Made by a program: the position numbers and the translations under genes. DNA of 64,000 nt from Ostrinia nubilalis. Taxonomy: Eukaryota; Arthropoda; Insecta; Lepidoptera; Crambidae. Shown one piece after another: positions 1-10,945 of this stretch (its first letter is position 1; the number at the start of each line of letters is the position of its first letter). Under the pieces are notes generated by a model that did not search any database, was not told where the DNA came from, and saw nothing but the letters and a program-made list of their open reading frames with translations. The stretch is taken from assembly GCF_963855985.1 (NCBI RefSeq), contig NC_087116.1:7155001-7219000 (forward strand). Direction: 5' to 3'.

Positions 1-33
1 ATCCACGTGTACGAAGTCGCGGGCGGCCGCTAG
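1..33 (+). mobile_element. Helitron A 3' end (CTAG terminus)
   Basis: ACGAAGTCGCGGGCGGCCGCTAG followed by T; Helitrons end CTRR and insert before T. Confidence 0.75.
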
Positions 34-63
34 TGAAACTATGTAATGGAATCTAAGAATCTG

Positions 64-327
64 AATAAATAAATAAATATCCTTGGACGTTTTTACACTG
101 CGACGCTAGTCCCAAACTAAGCAAAGCTTGTACTATGGGTACTAGACAACGGATAAACATACTTAAATACTTTTTTTTTGTAAATACATACATATTATAC
201 ATAGAAACACCCAGACCCGTCACATAAATTAAAATTCATCATTTCAATTTCTGCCCGACCGGGAATCGAACCCGGGACCTCTCGGCATAGTAGTCCGTTC
301 TGAACCACTACACCACCACACGGCCGA
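64..327 (-). mobile_element. tRNA-derived SINE, copy 1
   Basis: The minus strand from 327 reads GGCCGTGTGGTGGTGTAGTGGTT (A box) and later GGGTTCGATTCCCGG (B box), then a conserved unrelated body ending in ATTTATTTATT. The same structure recurs at 58394-58650 and 63222-63452. Confidence 0.85.
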
Positions 328-514
328 CACTAACGAATTACACGCACTTCTAATTCTTGTATCATCATGAAACTTGGAATTGGCCCCAATTAACCTCTTA
401 AATAAGTTTAAGAAGAAGAAGAAGCTCTCATGCTAATGTCAGACAACTACATGGGCAATGTTAGACATCTACCAAGATCCACAAAGCTAATAGGAAGTTC
501 ATAAATTCACCAAC

Positions 515-596
515 CTTGAATCCATTCCCGGTGTAGATGACGTCACCGCCCGTGAGGTCCGGTCGCAGTCTGTACGATGTCGTCCCGACTGTCATC
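515..596 (-). CDS. Ig-domain protein, internal coding exon (C-E strand part), possibly fasciclin-3-like
   Basis: This is an 82-nt minus-strand exon between an acceptor (TTTCCAG) and a donor (AAG|GTTGGT). One base completes the Arg codon of the preceding exon; 27 codons follow and the exon ends in phase 0. The peptide contains MTVGTTSYRLRPDL and TGGDVIYTGNGF, a plausible middle of an extracellular Ig domain, where Y-x-G-x-G-F would precede the second canonical cysteine in the next exon, outside the window. The intron to 1513 (about 0.9 kb) is filled with a SINE, an RTE fragment and a MITE. All three frames were considered; only this one is open and joins in phase. The domain call is fairly secure; the family name (fasciclin-3-like cell adhesion protein) is a guess from motif spacing. 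Confidence 0.78.
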
Positions 597-680
597 CTGG
601 AAATGTCAAAGTGACAACGTCAAAATACTGATTTCAAGGATACATAATCCATTTAGCACTAGCTTAGTGTTCTAAACGGG

Positions 681-831
681 ACTATTCCCACCTCTCGTTC
701 CCACCGCTGCAACTCCTGTGTAGCCAGGATCTACAGCTTGACCGCCAATAACCCAACCAGTGAAGGTCAAGTTTGTCCCGGGGGAAAGATGAACTGTCAT
801 TGGACCCGCAAACTTAACTCAGAATAACACA
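681..831 (-). mobile_element. SINE-G copy
   Basis: Starts (3' end) at ACTATTCCCACCTCTCG and carries the core CCAGGATCTACAGCTTGACC; lies in the intron between the two Ig exons. Confidence 0.8.
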
Positions 832-930
832 GGAGGCCTGCTTACACTACGTGTTGCCGATCTGTGGTGGCCACTTGAGAACTTTTTCGTCTCAATGACA
901 AGCTATGTGCCCCGTCCTCTGACACTGACA
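832..930 (-). mobile_element. RTE family A fragment
   Basis: AGGCCTGCTTACACTACGTG to CTATGTGCCCCGTCC matches the reverse complement of the GRRSxGRPP / GHIARR coding part. Confidence 0.6.
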
Positions 931-1166
931 GTTCTACGAGTGATTTCGCACTGCATCCGTCAAATGGTCCGGACAGGCGTAGATGGTATTTGTATGGTAG
1001 TTTACGCATGAAGGTTCGGCCATCGCTGCACGCCGGCTGATCGCGTTGGTTTGGCTGAACCTATAGATCTGATTTCCGCCATCCGATTTCTCTGGTAAGT
1101 TTTTTAGATCCGTATTTTGACGGATTTGGATAGGTCATAGGACGTAATGCGAAACTGTTCTTAGGT

Positions 1167-1448
1167 TTAAACTAAAATAGTAAGACACGGGTCTTAACGC
1201 GACGTTTATTATTGAGTTACAATAGGTATGTTGTGTATCGTGGTAACATCACTAGAGGTAGTGTAACAAATGACAATATGAGGGTAGTTGAAAATTTTCA
1301 AGCCCGCCCGAACGGACGACGCTGCGAGCCGCCAGTCTGCTTGTGACCACGGCTGCAGCATCGCAGCCGAAACGTCAAGCCGTGAGTACATAATGTAACT
1401 CAATAAGAAACGTCGCGTTAAGACCCGTGTCTTACAATTTTAGTTGAA
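1167..1448. mobile_element. MITE in the Ig intron
   Basis: Inverted ends of about 55 bp (GTAAGACACGGGTCTTAACG) at 1171-1224 and 1391-1444. Confidence 0.8.
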
Positions 1449-1512
1449 ATGGAACGCGAAAGTTTAAAATCTTATGTTCTTAGGTTTGAATGTAGTAGTA
1501 GACAGTCCTTAC

Positions 1513-1609
1513 CGGCAAGAGTCGATCACGTAGGGCACCTTGCACAGCACTTTCAGCTCGTCACCCACTCGTCTGACCGCCTCGCGAGGCGTGATGTCCA
1601 CCATTTGAC
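1513..1609 (-). CDS. Ig-domain protein, internal coding exon (A'/B strand part), possibly fasciclin-3-like
   Basis: Read on the minus strand, this 97-nt segment has an acceptor (CTTCTGTTCCAG) before it and a donor (CCG|GTAAGG) after it. It starts with the last two bases of a codon, encodes 31 whole codons and ends with two bases (CG). Visible motifs are VDITPREAV, RRVGDELKVLC and KVPYVIDSC: a hydrophobic B strand with the first Ig cysteine and a second cysteine nine residues later. The next minus-strand exon (515-596) supplies the missing base, giving CR-MTVG with no frame change. Codon use is GC-rich, unlike the flanks. The Cys-x8-Cys-Arg spacing resembles the first Ig domain of fasciclin 3; that identification is inference. 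The upstream exon (signal peptide, phase 1) was not found. Confidence 0.8.
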
Positions 1610-1662
1610 CTGGAACAGAAGATAATACGTTAATTAGACCTTGTATCAATAAATAAATAAGC

Positions 1663-1874
1663 AAAGTCCGGTCGCCGAGCACATACAATTTCGTCCAATG
1701 TCCCCAAGCTACCCATGCTTATCGCTCGCGCATAGTTATATTGCTGTCGCGCTCGCACACACACTGCGGCCGCCCGTCGCACAGTCGCGACAGCAATATA
1801 ATTACGCGCGACCGATAAGGATGGGTAGCTTGGGGTCATTGGACGAAATTCTATGTGCTGGGCGACCGGACTTT
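1663..1874. mobile_element. Palindromic MITE (AAAGTCCGGTCGCC)
   Basis: Near-perfect 80-bp arms; centre CACACTGCGGCCGCCC. Lies 54 bp upstream of the Ig exon. Confidence 0.85.
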
Positions 1875-2039
1875 AGTTCTAGACTAAGATTATTGTTTAG
1901 TTAAGGACGCAGCACTCTTATTAATCCGGATCGTAAAAGGGATCGTAACCGTATCAACTGAGGCGGTCAGTATTCTTTGTTTACGTAAACGCCTCAACTC
2001 GCGGTTGACAGCGCGCGAAAAGCGATATAGATGAATTAT

Positions 2040-2183
2040 ACTGAACTGTCCCAAAAAACTCATTCAACTCAGGGAGGCGCCACCATCGTTCAACTATAGT
2101 TTCCAACATGGCAAAAATCGGAACCAGCGATCCGGTATTGACGGTGGCGCCCCCTGTCAACGTCACTGATGGGACAGTTCGAT
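2040..2183. mobile_element. Probable MITE (GAACTGTCCCA ends)
   Basis: GAACTGTCCCA at 2042 and its complement at 2171-2181; GGCGCCACC in both arms. Confidence 0.5.
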
Positions 2184-2189
2184 GAAGTT

Positions 2190-2660
2190 GGCCAATACTG
2201 TGTTGATCCCTTTCCACATTGATAAGTCTGCTACGACCTGTAAAAACCAAACCTACAAAAATGTCGCAACGAAGTATAAAACTTATCCATAACCGCACAT
2301 GTGAATTGTGAACTACAATATGCTGAAATTATGCAATAAAGTACCATAAATAAAATGGAGATATCTCCTATAAATATTGTATCTCTGGCATTCCGCGAAA
2401 ATTCAAGATACAATGTAAATATGGAGCTAGTCTTGCATACAGAGTGCATTTTATTGTGCGCCTGTGAAACAAGCGGGACAGTGGTTGCCAAACTTAAAAA
2501 TATAGCCCACTTGGGGTTAGTGTTAGCACTAAAGAATTTATTATTCAGTAGTATGTATCTAGTGCATGGCTTAACTTGGTAATTCAGGCAAGAATGTATG
2601 TTCTCTTTTTTGGAAATTTAATTTGAATTGCATACATTGCCCAGAATCTGATGAACTACG
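2190..2660. other. No recognised feature
   Basis: Unique-looking AT-rich DNA with short chance frames on both strands. Confidence 0.5.
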
Positions 2661-2905
2661 ATCATCATCATCATCATCTCAGCCACAGGACGTCCACTGC
2701 TGAACATACATAGGCCTCCCCCAATGCTTTCCATGTTTCCCGGTTGGTAGCAGCCTGCGTCCCGCGCCTTCCTGCTACCTTTATGTTGTCGTCGGTCCAC
2801 CTTATAGGTGGAAGTCTCACGCTGCGTTTTCCGGTACGTGGCCTCCACTCCAGAACCTTGCTGTCCCATTAGCCGTCAGTTCTGTGTACTATGTGCCCTG
2901 CCCTG
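2661..2905 (-). mobile_element. RTE family B copy
   Basis: (ATC)n tail, then CAGCCACAGGACGTCCACTGC and on to CTGTGTACTATGTGCCC. Confidence 0.8.
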
Positions 2906-3180
2906 ACCAGGCCATTTCAGTCTCTCTGTCTATCTAGATTGTATTACTCTACGTAGGTGGGGGCTCACGATTTTCAGGAGACCAGGCTTCCGCTCAGTAC
3001 CACAGTTTGAGCACCTCCCACATTATTGTAGACGGCCCGAGGCGCACAGTATATTGGGTTTTTCGCAACACGCTCGTTATTGAATTCGTGCAGTTTTATC
3101 GTTTATCAGAATGGCCGTGTAGTGTCGTATGTTCGTTAATGGGTCTAGTTATTTGGCATGCGTTTGTGATTTTGTATTTT

Positions 3181-3520
3181 ACTAGCTTTCGCCCGCGGCT
3201 TCGGACGCGAGAATTTTTTTCTGTCACAGATAATCTTTATCGCACGAGTCTTCCAGTGGCCCACTTTTAGCTTGGTCCACGGGCCAAGTCACTGGGTTGA
3301 ATTTTTATATAGGTACTTTTTTTTTCTTCCAGCAACTTATTAGTTTTCTCGAATTTTAGGACTGTCACAGATCTATCGCGCGCGTTTATTATAGTTCAAA
3401 AACTGGAATAAAAACTATGCAATGTTTTTCCCTGGGTCGCAAACTATATCTAAACAAAAAATGATTTACTTATATCCGTATTGTGGTTTAACGTAAAAAG
3501 GTAATAGACAGACAGACTGA
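3181..3520 (-). mobile_element. Helitron B, interrupted by MITE material
   Basis: CTAGCTTTCGCCCGCGGCTTCG at the 3' end and AGACAGACAGACTGAG at the other; about 3255-3360 is foreign and resembles the CTTCCAG MITE at 19002. Confidence 0.65.
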
Positions 3521-3524
3521 GACA

Positions 3525-4185
3525 TTTGATATGGTTTAATCATACGTAACGATGTCTACACGGAATAGAATTTTTACTTCAAATTTTAATTGATAGAGAT
3601 CAGGCTCTATATGTAGTTTTATTCCATGAATTCTATTGTAAACATAGCAGTTTACACTATGGATGGAGTTACATTTATTATTTACAAAAGCATTAAAGTA
3701 GAAAGCTTTCAACTGAAGCGCACATTTTAAGCTCGTTGCAATGTTTCGAACCAAAGTTGCAACTTGCAACGCTCCGGGCGAACGAAAAATTTTATAAAAC
3801 TCCGAGTTTCAGATAAACTTTATTTTAGTATTCTTGTAAAATGGAGTAATATTAAATTCAATTCAACAGATAAATGAGTAGGTTTTTCGAGGTTTTATAA
3901 CATTCTTTATTTTTATTTAAATATGTAGAACCTTTGGTCCATTTTAAGACCTATTAAAAACTGAAATAAAGAAAGAATGAAAACTTGTAACGCAATTTTA
4001 ATCGATTCCTTTATCTAGAAACTACCTTTTGCCCACGACTTCTCCCAAGTGAATTTCGTTCTTATGTCACAGAAAGTTCATTTTTTGACTTACTACATAG
4101 CCTATGACATTCACAAATAAAGTGGGTTTTTTATTGGTAAAAGATTTTTCTAAATCGGTTTAGTAGATCCATTTTGACAATAGTG
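3525..4185. other. Unclassified AT-rich DNA with a decayed Helitron
   Basis: 4020-4170 (TTTGCCCACGACTTCTCCC...) looks like an old reversed Helitron B; the rest shows nothing. Confidence 0.45.
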
Positions 4186-4188
4186 ACT

Positions 4189-4330
4189 GAGTTTCTTGCG
4201 CTGCTTCTTTTCAGCAAGGGCCCATTTATTGTCCCGAAGCAGTGGTAGGGTTAATTAATACTGGGACGTGTAAAAGTGCTTTTTAAAAGCCTACTTGTAT
4301 TAATAAATGAGTTTTATGAGTTTTATTACT
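4189..4330 (+). mobile_element. LINE 3' tail (GGCCCATTTATTGTCCCGAAG family)
   Basis: GACTGAGTTTCTTGCGCTGC to GCCTACTTGTATTAATAAATG. Same family at 11665-11800, 15085-15170, 17146-17215 and 55082-55225 (plus), and 13745-13880, 21735-21865 and 23850-23950 (minus). Confidence 0.75.
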
Positions 4331-4571
4331 CCCTACCTACAAATTCTCAAACTTTAACTCCTTCCTTCTCACCTGGTACAACTTATTTACAAAGTGTTGC
4401 CAAAAATACGGTTCACGCTTGACCGTTTTAATTTGAAGAAGACGCACAAATTACCAATTGAAGAAAAAACCGCTGACATCATATGACTTCGGCTAATCAA
4501 CCGACAGCGAGGCACAGGGGATGGATGGAGTCGACAATTTTTAATTTTGTCATCATCAACGGTACGTCTCG

Positions 4572-4776
4572 TTTACGGGACTATTCCCACCTCTCGTTCC
4601 CACCATTGCAACTCCTGTGTAGCCAGGATCTACAGCTTGACCGCCACAAAAACCCAACCAAAGAAGGTCAAGTTTGCCCCGGGGGAAAGTTAAACTGTCA
4701 TTGGACCCGCAACGAAATTAATCAGAAGAACATAGGAGGAGTTCGAAATTAAGGTTCGACTTCCCTCCATTGCAAA
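4572..4776 (-). mobile_element. SINE-G copy with 11-bp target duplication
   Basis: GGTACGTCTCG flanks the element (4561-4571 and 4777-4787). Its 3' end (minus strand) reads GGGAATAGTCCCGTAAA; the 5' end is truncated at TTTGCAATGGAGG. Confidence 0.85.
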
Positions 4777-4797
4777 GGTACGTCTCGCTTATGAGCG

Positions 4798-5140
4798 GGC
4801 TATATGCTCGGAGTTTCCCTGCGTGATCGAATCAGAAATGAGGAGATCCGCAGGAAAACCAAAGTGACCGACATAGCTCGCAGAATTGCTAAAATCAAGT
4901 GGCAGTGGGCGGGGCACATAGCTCGTAGAGACGATGGCCGTTGGGGCAGAAAAGTTCTCGAGTGGCGACCACGGGCTGGAAGACGTAGCGTGGGCAGGCC
5001 TCCTACTAGGTGGATCGACGATCTAGTAAAGGTCGGTCAGCCTGGATGCGGGCAGCGCAGGACTGTGCATTGTGGAAAACCTTGGGGGACGGACGCCTTT
5101 GTCCAGCAGTGGACGTCATTTGGCTGAAACGAACGAACAA
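4798..5140 (+). pseudogene. RTE-like LINE (family A), reverse-transcriptase C-terminus and tail
   Basis: The longest family A remnant. It reads RDRIRNEEIRRKTKVTDIAR, KWQWAGHIARRDDGRW and GRRSVGRPPTRW, then shifts frame near 5035 (a short deletion) and returns as VQQWTSFG with a stop followed directly by AACGAACAA. GHIARR...RW...GRPxxRW is the conserved C-terminal part of RTE-type endonuclease-reverse transcriptases in arthropods. The stop codon abuts a simple-repeat tail, as in RTE elements, which have almost no 3' UTR. The copy is 5'-truncated and frameshifted, so it is dead. Confidence 0.75.
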
Positions 5141-5145
5141 CGGAA

Positions 5146-5262
5146 CTATTCCCACCTCTCTTTCCCACCGCTGCAACTCCTGTGTAGCCAGGATCTACAG
5201 CTTGACCGCCAATAACCCAACCAGTGAAGGTCAAGTTTATCCCGGGGGAAAGTTAAACTGTC
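5146..5262 (-). mobile_element. SINE-G copy, 5' truncated
   Basis: Shares the 3' end and core with the 4572 copy; truncated at AAACTGTCAT. Confidence 0.8.
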
Positions 5263-5584
5263 ATCGTCATCATCAGTGAAAAGAAAGAAAGAAAAGTTAA
5301 AATTTAAAAAAACTTACACTTAAGCGACTCCATCGACTCCTGCGCGTGAGTTTACACAGTTTTATTAGGATCTATGATACCCACGACAGTCATTACTTGA
5401 TGACTTGTCAATTGCCGGGTGATTGTCCACTTTGTGTCTTTGAATTAAGCTCCAATTTAGCGTGGCGATGCTGTTAATGTTTTTAGTCTAAAGTAGGTTA
5501 GAATTTTCGAGGTAATTTGAGCTGTGTGTTTTGGAGTTGATGTATCATACAGTAGTTTAGGAGGGTAGGAAGAAAAAAAACGAT

Positions 5585-5795
5585 GTAAAGTTTCCTTCCT
5601 ACTAATATTATAAATGCGAAAGTTTGTATGTATGTCTGGATGTTTGTTACTCTTTCACGCAAAAACTACTTAACGGATTTTGATGAAACTTTACAGTTAT
5701 TCTGGGTTATAACCCAGAATAACATATAGGCTATAATTTATGACGATATGTGACAAAATACATTTCACGCGGGCGAAGCGTGGGAAAAAGTTAGT
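5585..5795 (+). mobile_element. Helitron B variant
   Basis: CCTACTAATATTATAAATGCG start, GAAACTTTACAGT body, end GGGAAAAAGTTAG (CTAG mutated to TTAG). Confidence 0.75.
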
Positions 5796-5998
5796 ATAAA
5801 ATAAAATAGACAAACAAATTAAAACATAACCCTCTTTCTGGTGAAGTCGGGTAAAAAGGAGATGGTCTAAAAACAACCCAGAATCGATAGGGACAATACT
5901 TTTATTAAGTATAATACAAATTTTACCCCACCCAATGTTTAAATCAATGGGGTATCAATCAGAAGCCTCAAAGATTGGCAAAGTATGTATGAATTACC

Positions 5999-6148
5999 CC
6001 CGTAGGTATTCACAAACATTACTATGAGATCTCACAGTGCGCGTTCACGCACAGGGTGACACACGAACCAATCACAGAGCTCTATTCAACGCTGTGCGTT
6101 CGATTTGCTGCTTCACTTAAGCAAGCATCGTTTGTGAATACGGGCGTA
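5999..6148 (+). mobile_element. MITE-C (CGCCCGTATTCACAAAC) copy
   Basis: ATTCACAAACATTACTATGAG to CATCGTTTGTGAATACGGGCG. Seven copies in the window: also 10946-11092, 11534-11662, 37954-38052, 41992-42101, 53512-53649 and 61070-61252. Confidence 0.85.
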
Positions 6149-7006
6149 AATCATGAGTTACTAGTGATTTTAACCAGTTTTAGTTAAGGTTGTCCTTTTT
6201 ATTTCATATTGTTAAATGTTACATTTATGTAAAAGTTTATATAATGTTTATGGTGAAATGCCAATGTTTATTGCGTCCCTGGTGACGCTCTTTTTAAAAT
6301 GGTTCCTAACTTCCTACAGAATACCAGCATCATGTTCTTTACGGAATATGATACAAGCTGAGTAGGAGCCATTTTGGTTCAACAATTTATTTATATTTAT
6401 TATCCAAATTGTGTTAAATTACTATGTTTGAACCAAATAAACAATTTTTCTTTCTTTCTTTCTTTCTAACCAGACAACTACCAAACTAAACGCTCTAGAA
6501 TTCTAGAATTTCCGACGAAACGTAAATCCGTTCAGGATAATTCCCGCTCGCGCCGCTAGGGGCGCTGAGAGCGTTGCCGTGTCGCACAGATAAGGTGAGG
6601 ATTGTCGGATTCACGGGAATTGGGATTTGTAAGGAATAAAGTGGAGGAATAGTAACAAAACTATCTAATCGTACTGTGAAACTACTGATACCCATTTAGT
6701 CACTATCGATTCTGAGGGCCTAGTGCGACATTACACTAGTGAGCGCGTCAAAAAATGACATTAAGGCTTGGTTGCACCATCTTACATTGACTGTCACAAA
6801 CTTCAAAAATCTGTCAAACTCCATACAATCCCCGGTTATCGTAATAGTTACGGTCAAAGTTTGGTGGTGCAACTCAGCCTAATGTATGACGGATTGTACA
6901 GCGGGAAACGTTCAAAAACTAACTCACACTCAGCCCACTCTGGGCTGGTTTTTGGACCGTCTCCTTTTATAATATGTGTAAAGGCGTTCTTTTTAACATC
7001 ATTTCA

Positions 7007-7620
7007 TTCAACCACAGGATGTCCATTGTCCACTGCTGAACATCATAGGCCTCCCCCAATGACTTCCAGCTAGATTGACCGGTTGGTAGCAGCATGCATC
7101 CATCGCCTTCCTGCGACCTTTATGAGGTCGTCTGCCCACTTAGTCGGTGGTAGATTAGTTTCTTGTACGTGGCCTGCACTCCAGAACCTTCTGTGACTAA
7201 CTGAATTTCACGAAAAGCCGCGGGTAAAACTTATATTGGATAATAATATTCAGAAGAAACTTTTTAAAACCAATAGGGACGAGGCGATAAGCCGAAGAGT
7301 ATTACGAATTGCTCCCGCACTTGTGTAGGCAATTTTGAATAGGGCTGGCACACGTAGGTATTACGACAATTTCAATTTTTAAAGAATCTCCTGATTTCGT
7401 TTTAAAATTTTCCTAGTCGGTGTAGTTGGGCACCGAAAAAAGAATAAAAGTGCTTTGTACCCAAAATTTATCGCGATTTATTTTAAAGCCTATTTCCAGA
7501 ATATCATCATCATCATCATTTCAGCCATAGCACATCCATTGCTGAACACAGGCCTCCCAGAATGATTTCCATGTTGATCGATTGCTAGCGGCCCGCGTCC
7601 AGCGCCTTCCTGCTACCTTT
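7007..7620 (-). mobile_element. Two RTE family B fragments
   Basis: Copies at 7007-7198 and 7503-7620, both with GCTGAACA(T/C)AGGCCTCCC. 7200-7500 between them is AT-rich, with a faint decayed Helitron end (AGCCGCGGGTAAAA). Confidence 0.7.
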
Positions 7621-7621
7621 T

Positions 7622-7782
7622 TTTTATGTGACAGGAGGAGGAAACGAGCAGACAGATCACCTGATAGTAAGTGATTACCGTCGCCCATAGACACCCGCAG
7701 ACCCAGTGGCGTTACAGGTGCGTTGCCGGCCTTTAAGGTGAAGATACGCTCTCCTCTTGAAAGCTTGCAGGTCGTATCCGTA
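7622..7782 (-). mobile_element. LINE 3' end with A-tail (CCTCCTGTCACATAAAA family)
   Basis: Poly-T then ATGTGACAGGAGG on the plus strand, continuing to GAAAGCTTGCAGGTCGTA. Same family at 53662-53822; very short 5'-truncated copies at 34707-34737, 48149-48206 and 59467-59481. Confidence 0.75.
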
Positions 7783-8066
7783 CCTACCGTAGAATATAAA
7801 TGACTAAAAACCAAATAGATGGCTAATCTAAGAATAAATCGTTTGAGATTAAGCATTAAGATATTAAGCAAAAAAAAAACTGACTTCATAAAAAATTAAA
7901 GCGTTTTGTTCTCTTTGTATGTGTTTGACATTTTTTAGGCGTGACCATGCTTAGGCAGTTTAATTAGTGAAATTATCTTTCTTTGCTTGAATTTAAATAT
8001 TTTCAATGGACACTCCTCTGAGTGAATACGGACTGAATCTTTATTTAAAATATCCTAATAGACCGT

Positions 8067-8158
8067 GTGGCAGCCCTGGAGCGGTCCAAATGACAATTAT
8101 TACAAATGGCGCGCGCTGCGGCGGCTGATAAAGAGATTGGCCGCAGGGCTGCCACTCG
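8067..8158. mobile_element. Very short MITE (TGGCAGCCCTG)
   Basis: GTGGCAGCCCTG and CAGGGCTGCCAC about 90 bp apart. Confidence 0.5.
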
Positions 8159-8775
8159 CCAGTTCTGTTCATTAACTGGTTGTTTCCACGGAGACATCCT
8201 GTTTTTTTGCAGGACCCCGTTTAGTATACGTGTCCACAAAAACCGATCCGTATTAGTAGTTCGAATTTCAAACAATTTATGCGATTTGAAATGTTTGTTC
8301 ACGTGTAATTCTTGTTTTGCAGGATCCAGTGATGTAGGTTCCTGCAAAACTGGCCTGTCCCGTAGGTAACATACATTATGTGTGTTTAAAATTGGAATGA
8401 CAAATTCGAACGGAACGGTTTTTTGCGGAACATCTCCGGGTGACAAGCTCTTAAAATGGTTCTATTAAAATATTGCACAAGTTCTCTCAAGTGGTAACCC
8501 TAGACCACCATCCGAGGGTTGCCATATAATAGAAACAAATCGTTGCCCACTCCGAATGATTTGTACACAGTTTTAATATCGTTACACTTCCCTGGAGATT
8601 GCAAAGTTCTTTTATTGCATTTGATACATTTGAAACATTGGCAGATTGGTACAGTCAGCGTCAAATAGTTCGTGACACCCAAAGTAGCCAAAAAGTTCGC
8701 AACACGTCTTTGTTACCAATAGGGTATTTGCCACCACTAATCAATTGACTCTCCCATAGATTTTGTATGACAATA

Positions 8776-9521
8776 CCAGTGGGTCTAGTCAAAACGCACT
8801 TTATAATCGCAAACCCATCGCAAACCAGTCGCAAACAAATAAGCAAATCGCAAAAGAGGTCGATAACAAAAAAGGCTTAGTCAAACGGCAAAAAATCGAA
8901 TCGCAAAGTCCTACCTATCGATAATCGAAAGACTGGATTGAAATTTCCCATACAAAGGCTTAGCCAACATGCATTTAAGACTCAATCAAAATCGAATCGA
9001 ATCACAACACCCGCCATTTTCATTGCGATTACTTTAGTAAAACCCCGGTGATAAGCTTCGATTCGATCGAAAACCAATAGGGTGAGTTGCACCACCTAAC
9101 TTTGAACGTAACTATGACGTTAACCGGTGTTTTTTGTATGGAGGTTGACAGATTTTAGACGTTTGTCAAAGTTAAACTAAGATGGTGCAACCCACCCTAA
9201 GGCTGTTTTGACAAATCCGTATCGCGATGTCGTTTTGACAGCTAGTTTGACAGCGAAGCATAGACGTAAACAGAGAGCAGAAAGAAGGAAGAAACTAATT
9301 AAAAAAAAAAAGCTAAAAAAAGTAAAAACAATCGCAAAGTCATAGACATTTTTTAACTTTTATTCGATTTTGAATGAACTTTTATATCGCCGCGTCGTTG
9401 GTGGTTCAATGTGCATTTTGGCTGCCATTTTCCGATCGAATCGAATTACTGGTGACGCGGCGACTGACATTAGCGAAAACTTCCTATTGGTTTGCGATGG
9501 CATTTTGACTAGACCCACAGG
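8776..9521. mobile_element. TIR element (CAGTGGGTCTAGTCAAAA) nested in 8650-9946
   Basis: CAGTGGGTCTAGTCAAAACGC at 8777 and its inverted match ending at 9520. No transposase frame. Confidence 0.75.
9078..9199. mobile_element. Short MITE (TAGGGTGAGTTGCACCA) nested two layers deep
   Basis: TA-bounded, 122 bp, inverted ends. Relatives at 6762-6885 and 48305-48425. Confidence 0.75.
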
Positions 9522-9662
9522 CTACTACTTTTTTCAATTACAATGTAACCAAAAATCTTAATTTACAGGTAATTTAAAATTAATGAAATTTTTAAGACCA
9601 GAACGAAGTGCCTTTTTAAAAAAGTTGTGCTTTAGAATTATTGGGGAGTAGTGGCAAATACC

Positions 9663-9880
9663 CAATGAGGGCTATCGTTTTAGCGCTCACCAGTTAGCGC
9701 CACTGTAGAGTAAGGTCCTGTCACTTGCTAGTAGCGAAGACAGTGGCACCAACTGGCGAGCGCTAAAGTGGTAGGAGGACTATCGTATTTGCACTCATCA
9801 AGATGGCGCCACTGTAGAGTAAGGTCCTGTCAATCGCCAGGGGTGCCAACTGTTAAGTATAAAAACGATAGCCCTCATTG
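9663..9880. mobile_element. MITE (CAATGAGGGCTATCGTTTT) nested in the right arm
   Basis: Inverted ends of about 20 bp; the interior carries a direct repeat GCGCCACTGTAGAGTAAGG. Confidence 0.75.
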
Positions 9881-9949
9881 GAATAAGGTTGTGTTGTCAA
9901 CTTTTTGGCCACTTTGGGTGTCACGAACTATTTGTCGCTGACTGTACAT

Positions 9950-10940
9950 ATTTATTTGATGGTTTTTATGAAGGATTTTGCTTTTTATTACATTATGGAT
10001 AAGGGACAAGTTTTGTAAGTGATTTTATTGAGTGTCTAAATTACGTTATTTTTTAAACGACTTGAAGAAGGGAGAGTTTGTTTGTATGGTAGTTCTGAAA
10101 ATATTATGTGTGTGTGATTACGTACTATGTACCATCTATATTAGATCTTGAATCTGATAATGGAACGGAAATAATGGAAAGTCAGAGAGAGAGCAATCTT
10201 CAAAAATGTATTACTTATTATGTTTGTGTATTTGGTTGTATTTTATCTTAAAGCATTTTAACTTATTAAAACAGAGCTAAAAACAGACAAGAGAATCCGC
10301 AGTCAGAAGCTAGTCTAGAAACTAATATTTTACCATATACCTCTCAAAACTGATTTTACTTCCTTAATATCATCTCAACTCATGTCAATATGATACAAAA
10401 TTTCAACCCTCGACTGATTTTGCACCTTCTGCTAAAGACTTAAAGTTCAAACTCATCCTATTGTAGTAGCTTGATGTGCTATCTCCAATACCATCTTCCA
10501 AACGGCACTCAGTTGTTTACCTGCAACAAACAAACAGAAAAACTCAATTTTTGTGCAATATATAAAAGAGGGCCGAGTGCGAGCCCTGAGGTGTCCCGTA
10601 CAAACAAATACATAGGAGGGCGTCCAAAACTGATTTTATTAAGTAGAACCCGCAATCATGTTTTAGGAATGTCATCCAGAACAAGCAAAGCTATTTTTAA
10701 TAACATAAATGTTTTCCTGAAGTTTTCAAATCAAAATCGAAGTCAAAATTCCTTTATTTGCATGGACTATTAAAATAGTGCTTACAAATCGTTAAATTAA
10801 TATTAAAATAAATAAATAAAAGACTAATAAAAAAAAAGTTTTGCTCTTATGGAGCATGGAGCCTTCACATGTCTGAAAATCTTTCTGCCCTACCACTACC
10901 AACCAGTTTAGTAGTTTATTTATTAAAGGATATGTTGAAA
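9950..10940. other. No recognised feature
   Basis: AT-rich; a 100-codon plus frame (10471) has no domain and low-complexity composition. Confidence 0.5.
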
Positions 10941-10945
10941 GAGAT

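Larger units (their letters stand above)
8650..9946. mobile_element. TIR element (TACAGTCAGCGTC), outer layer of a MITE nest
   Basis: Inverted ends of about 85 bp (GTTCGTGACACCCAAAGT...) bounded by TA. The element contains three further inverted-repeat elements: 8776-9521, 9078-9199 (inside the previous one) and 9663-9880. End fragments of the family lie at 16950-17010, 17757-17807, 18222-18304 and 24061-24122. Confidence 0.8.

Noticed and set aside
318..333. Possible upstream Ig exon near 5318-5333 (ATG GAG TCG CTT AAG T|GTAAGT, minus strand)
   Set aside because: Coordinates meant are 5318-5333. Phase would fit the exon at 1513-1609, but the result lacks a signal peptide and rests on five codons; kept only as a note.
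8322..8365. Plus-strand exon after TTGTTTTGCAG
   Set aside because: Acceptor is good but the open frame is only 14 codons, the donor is weak and no partner exon was seen.
10471..10773. 100-codon plus-strand ORF as a gene
   Set aside because: No domain or hydrophobic pattern, AT-rich composition, no repeat or splice support.
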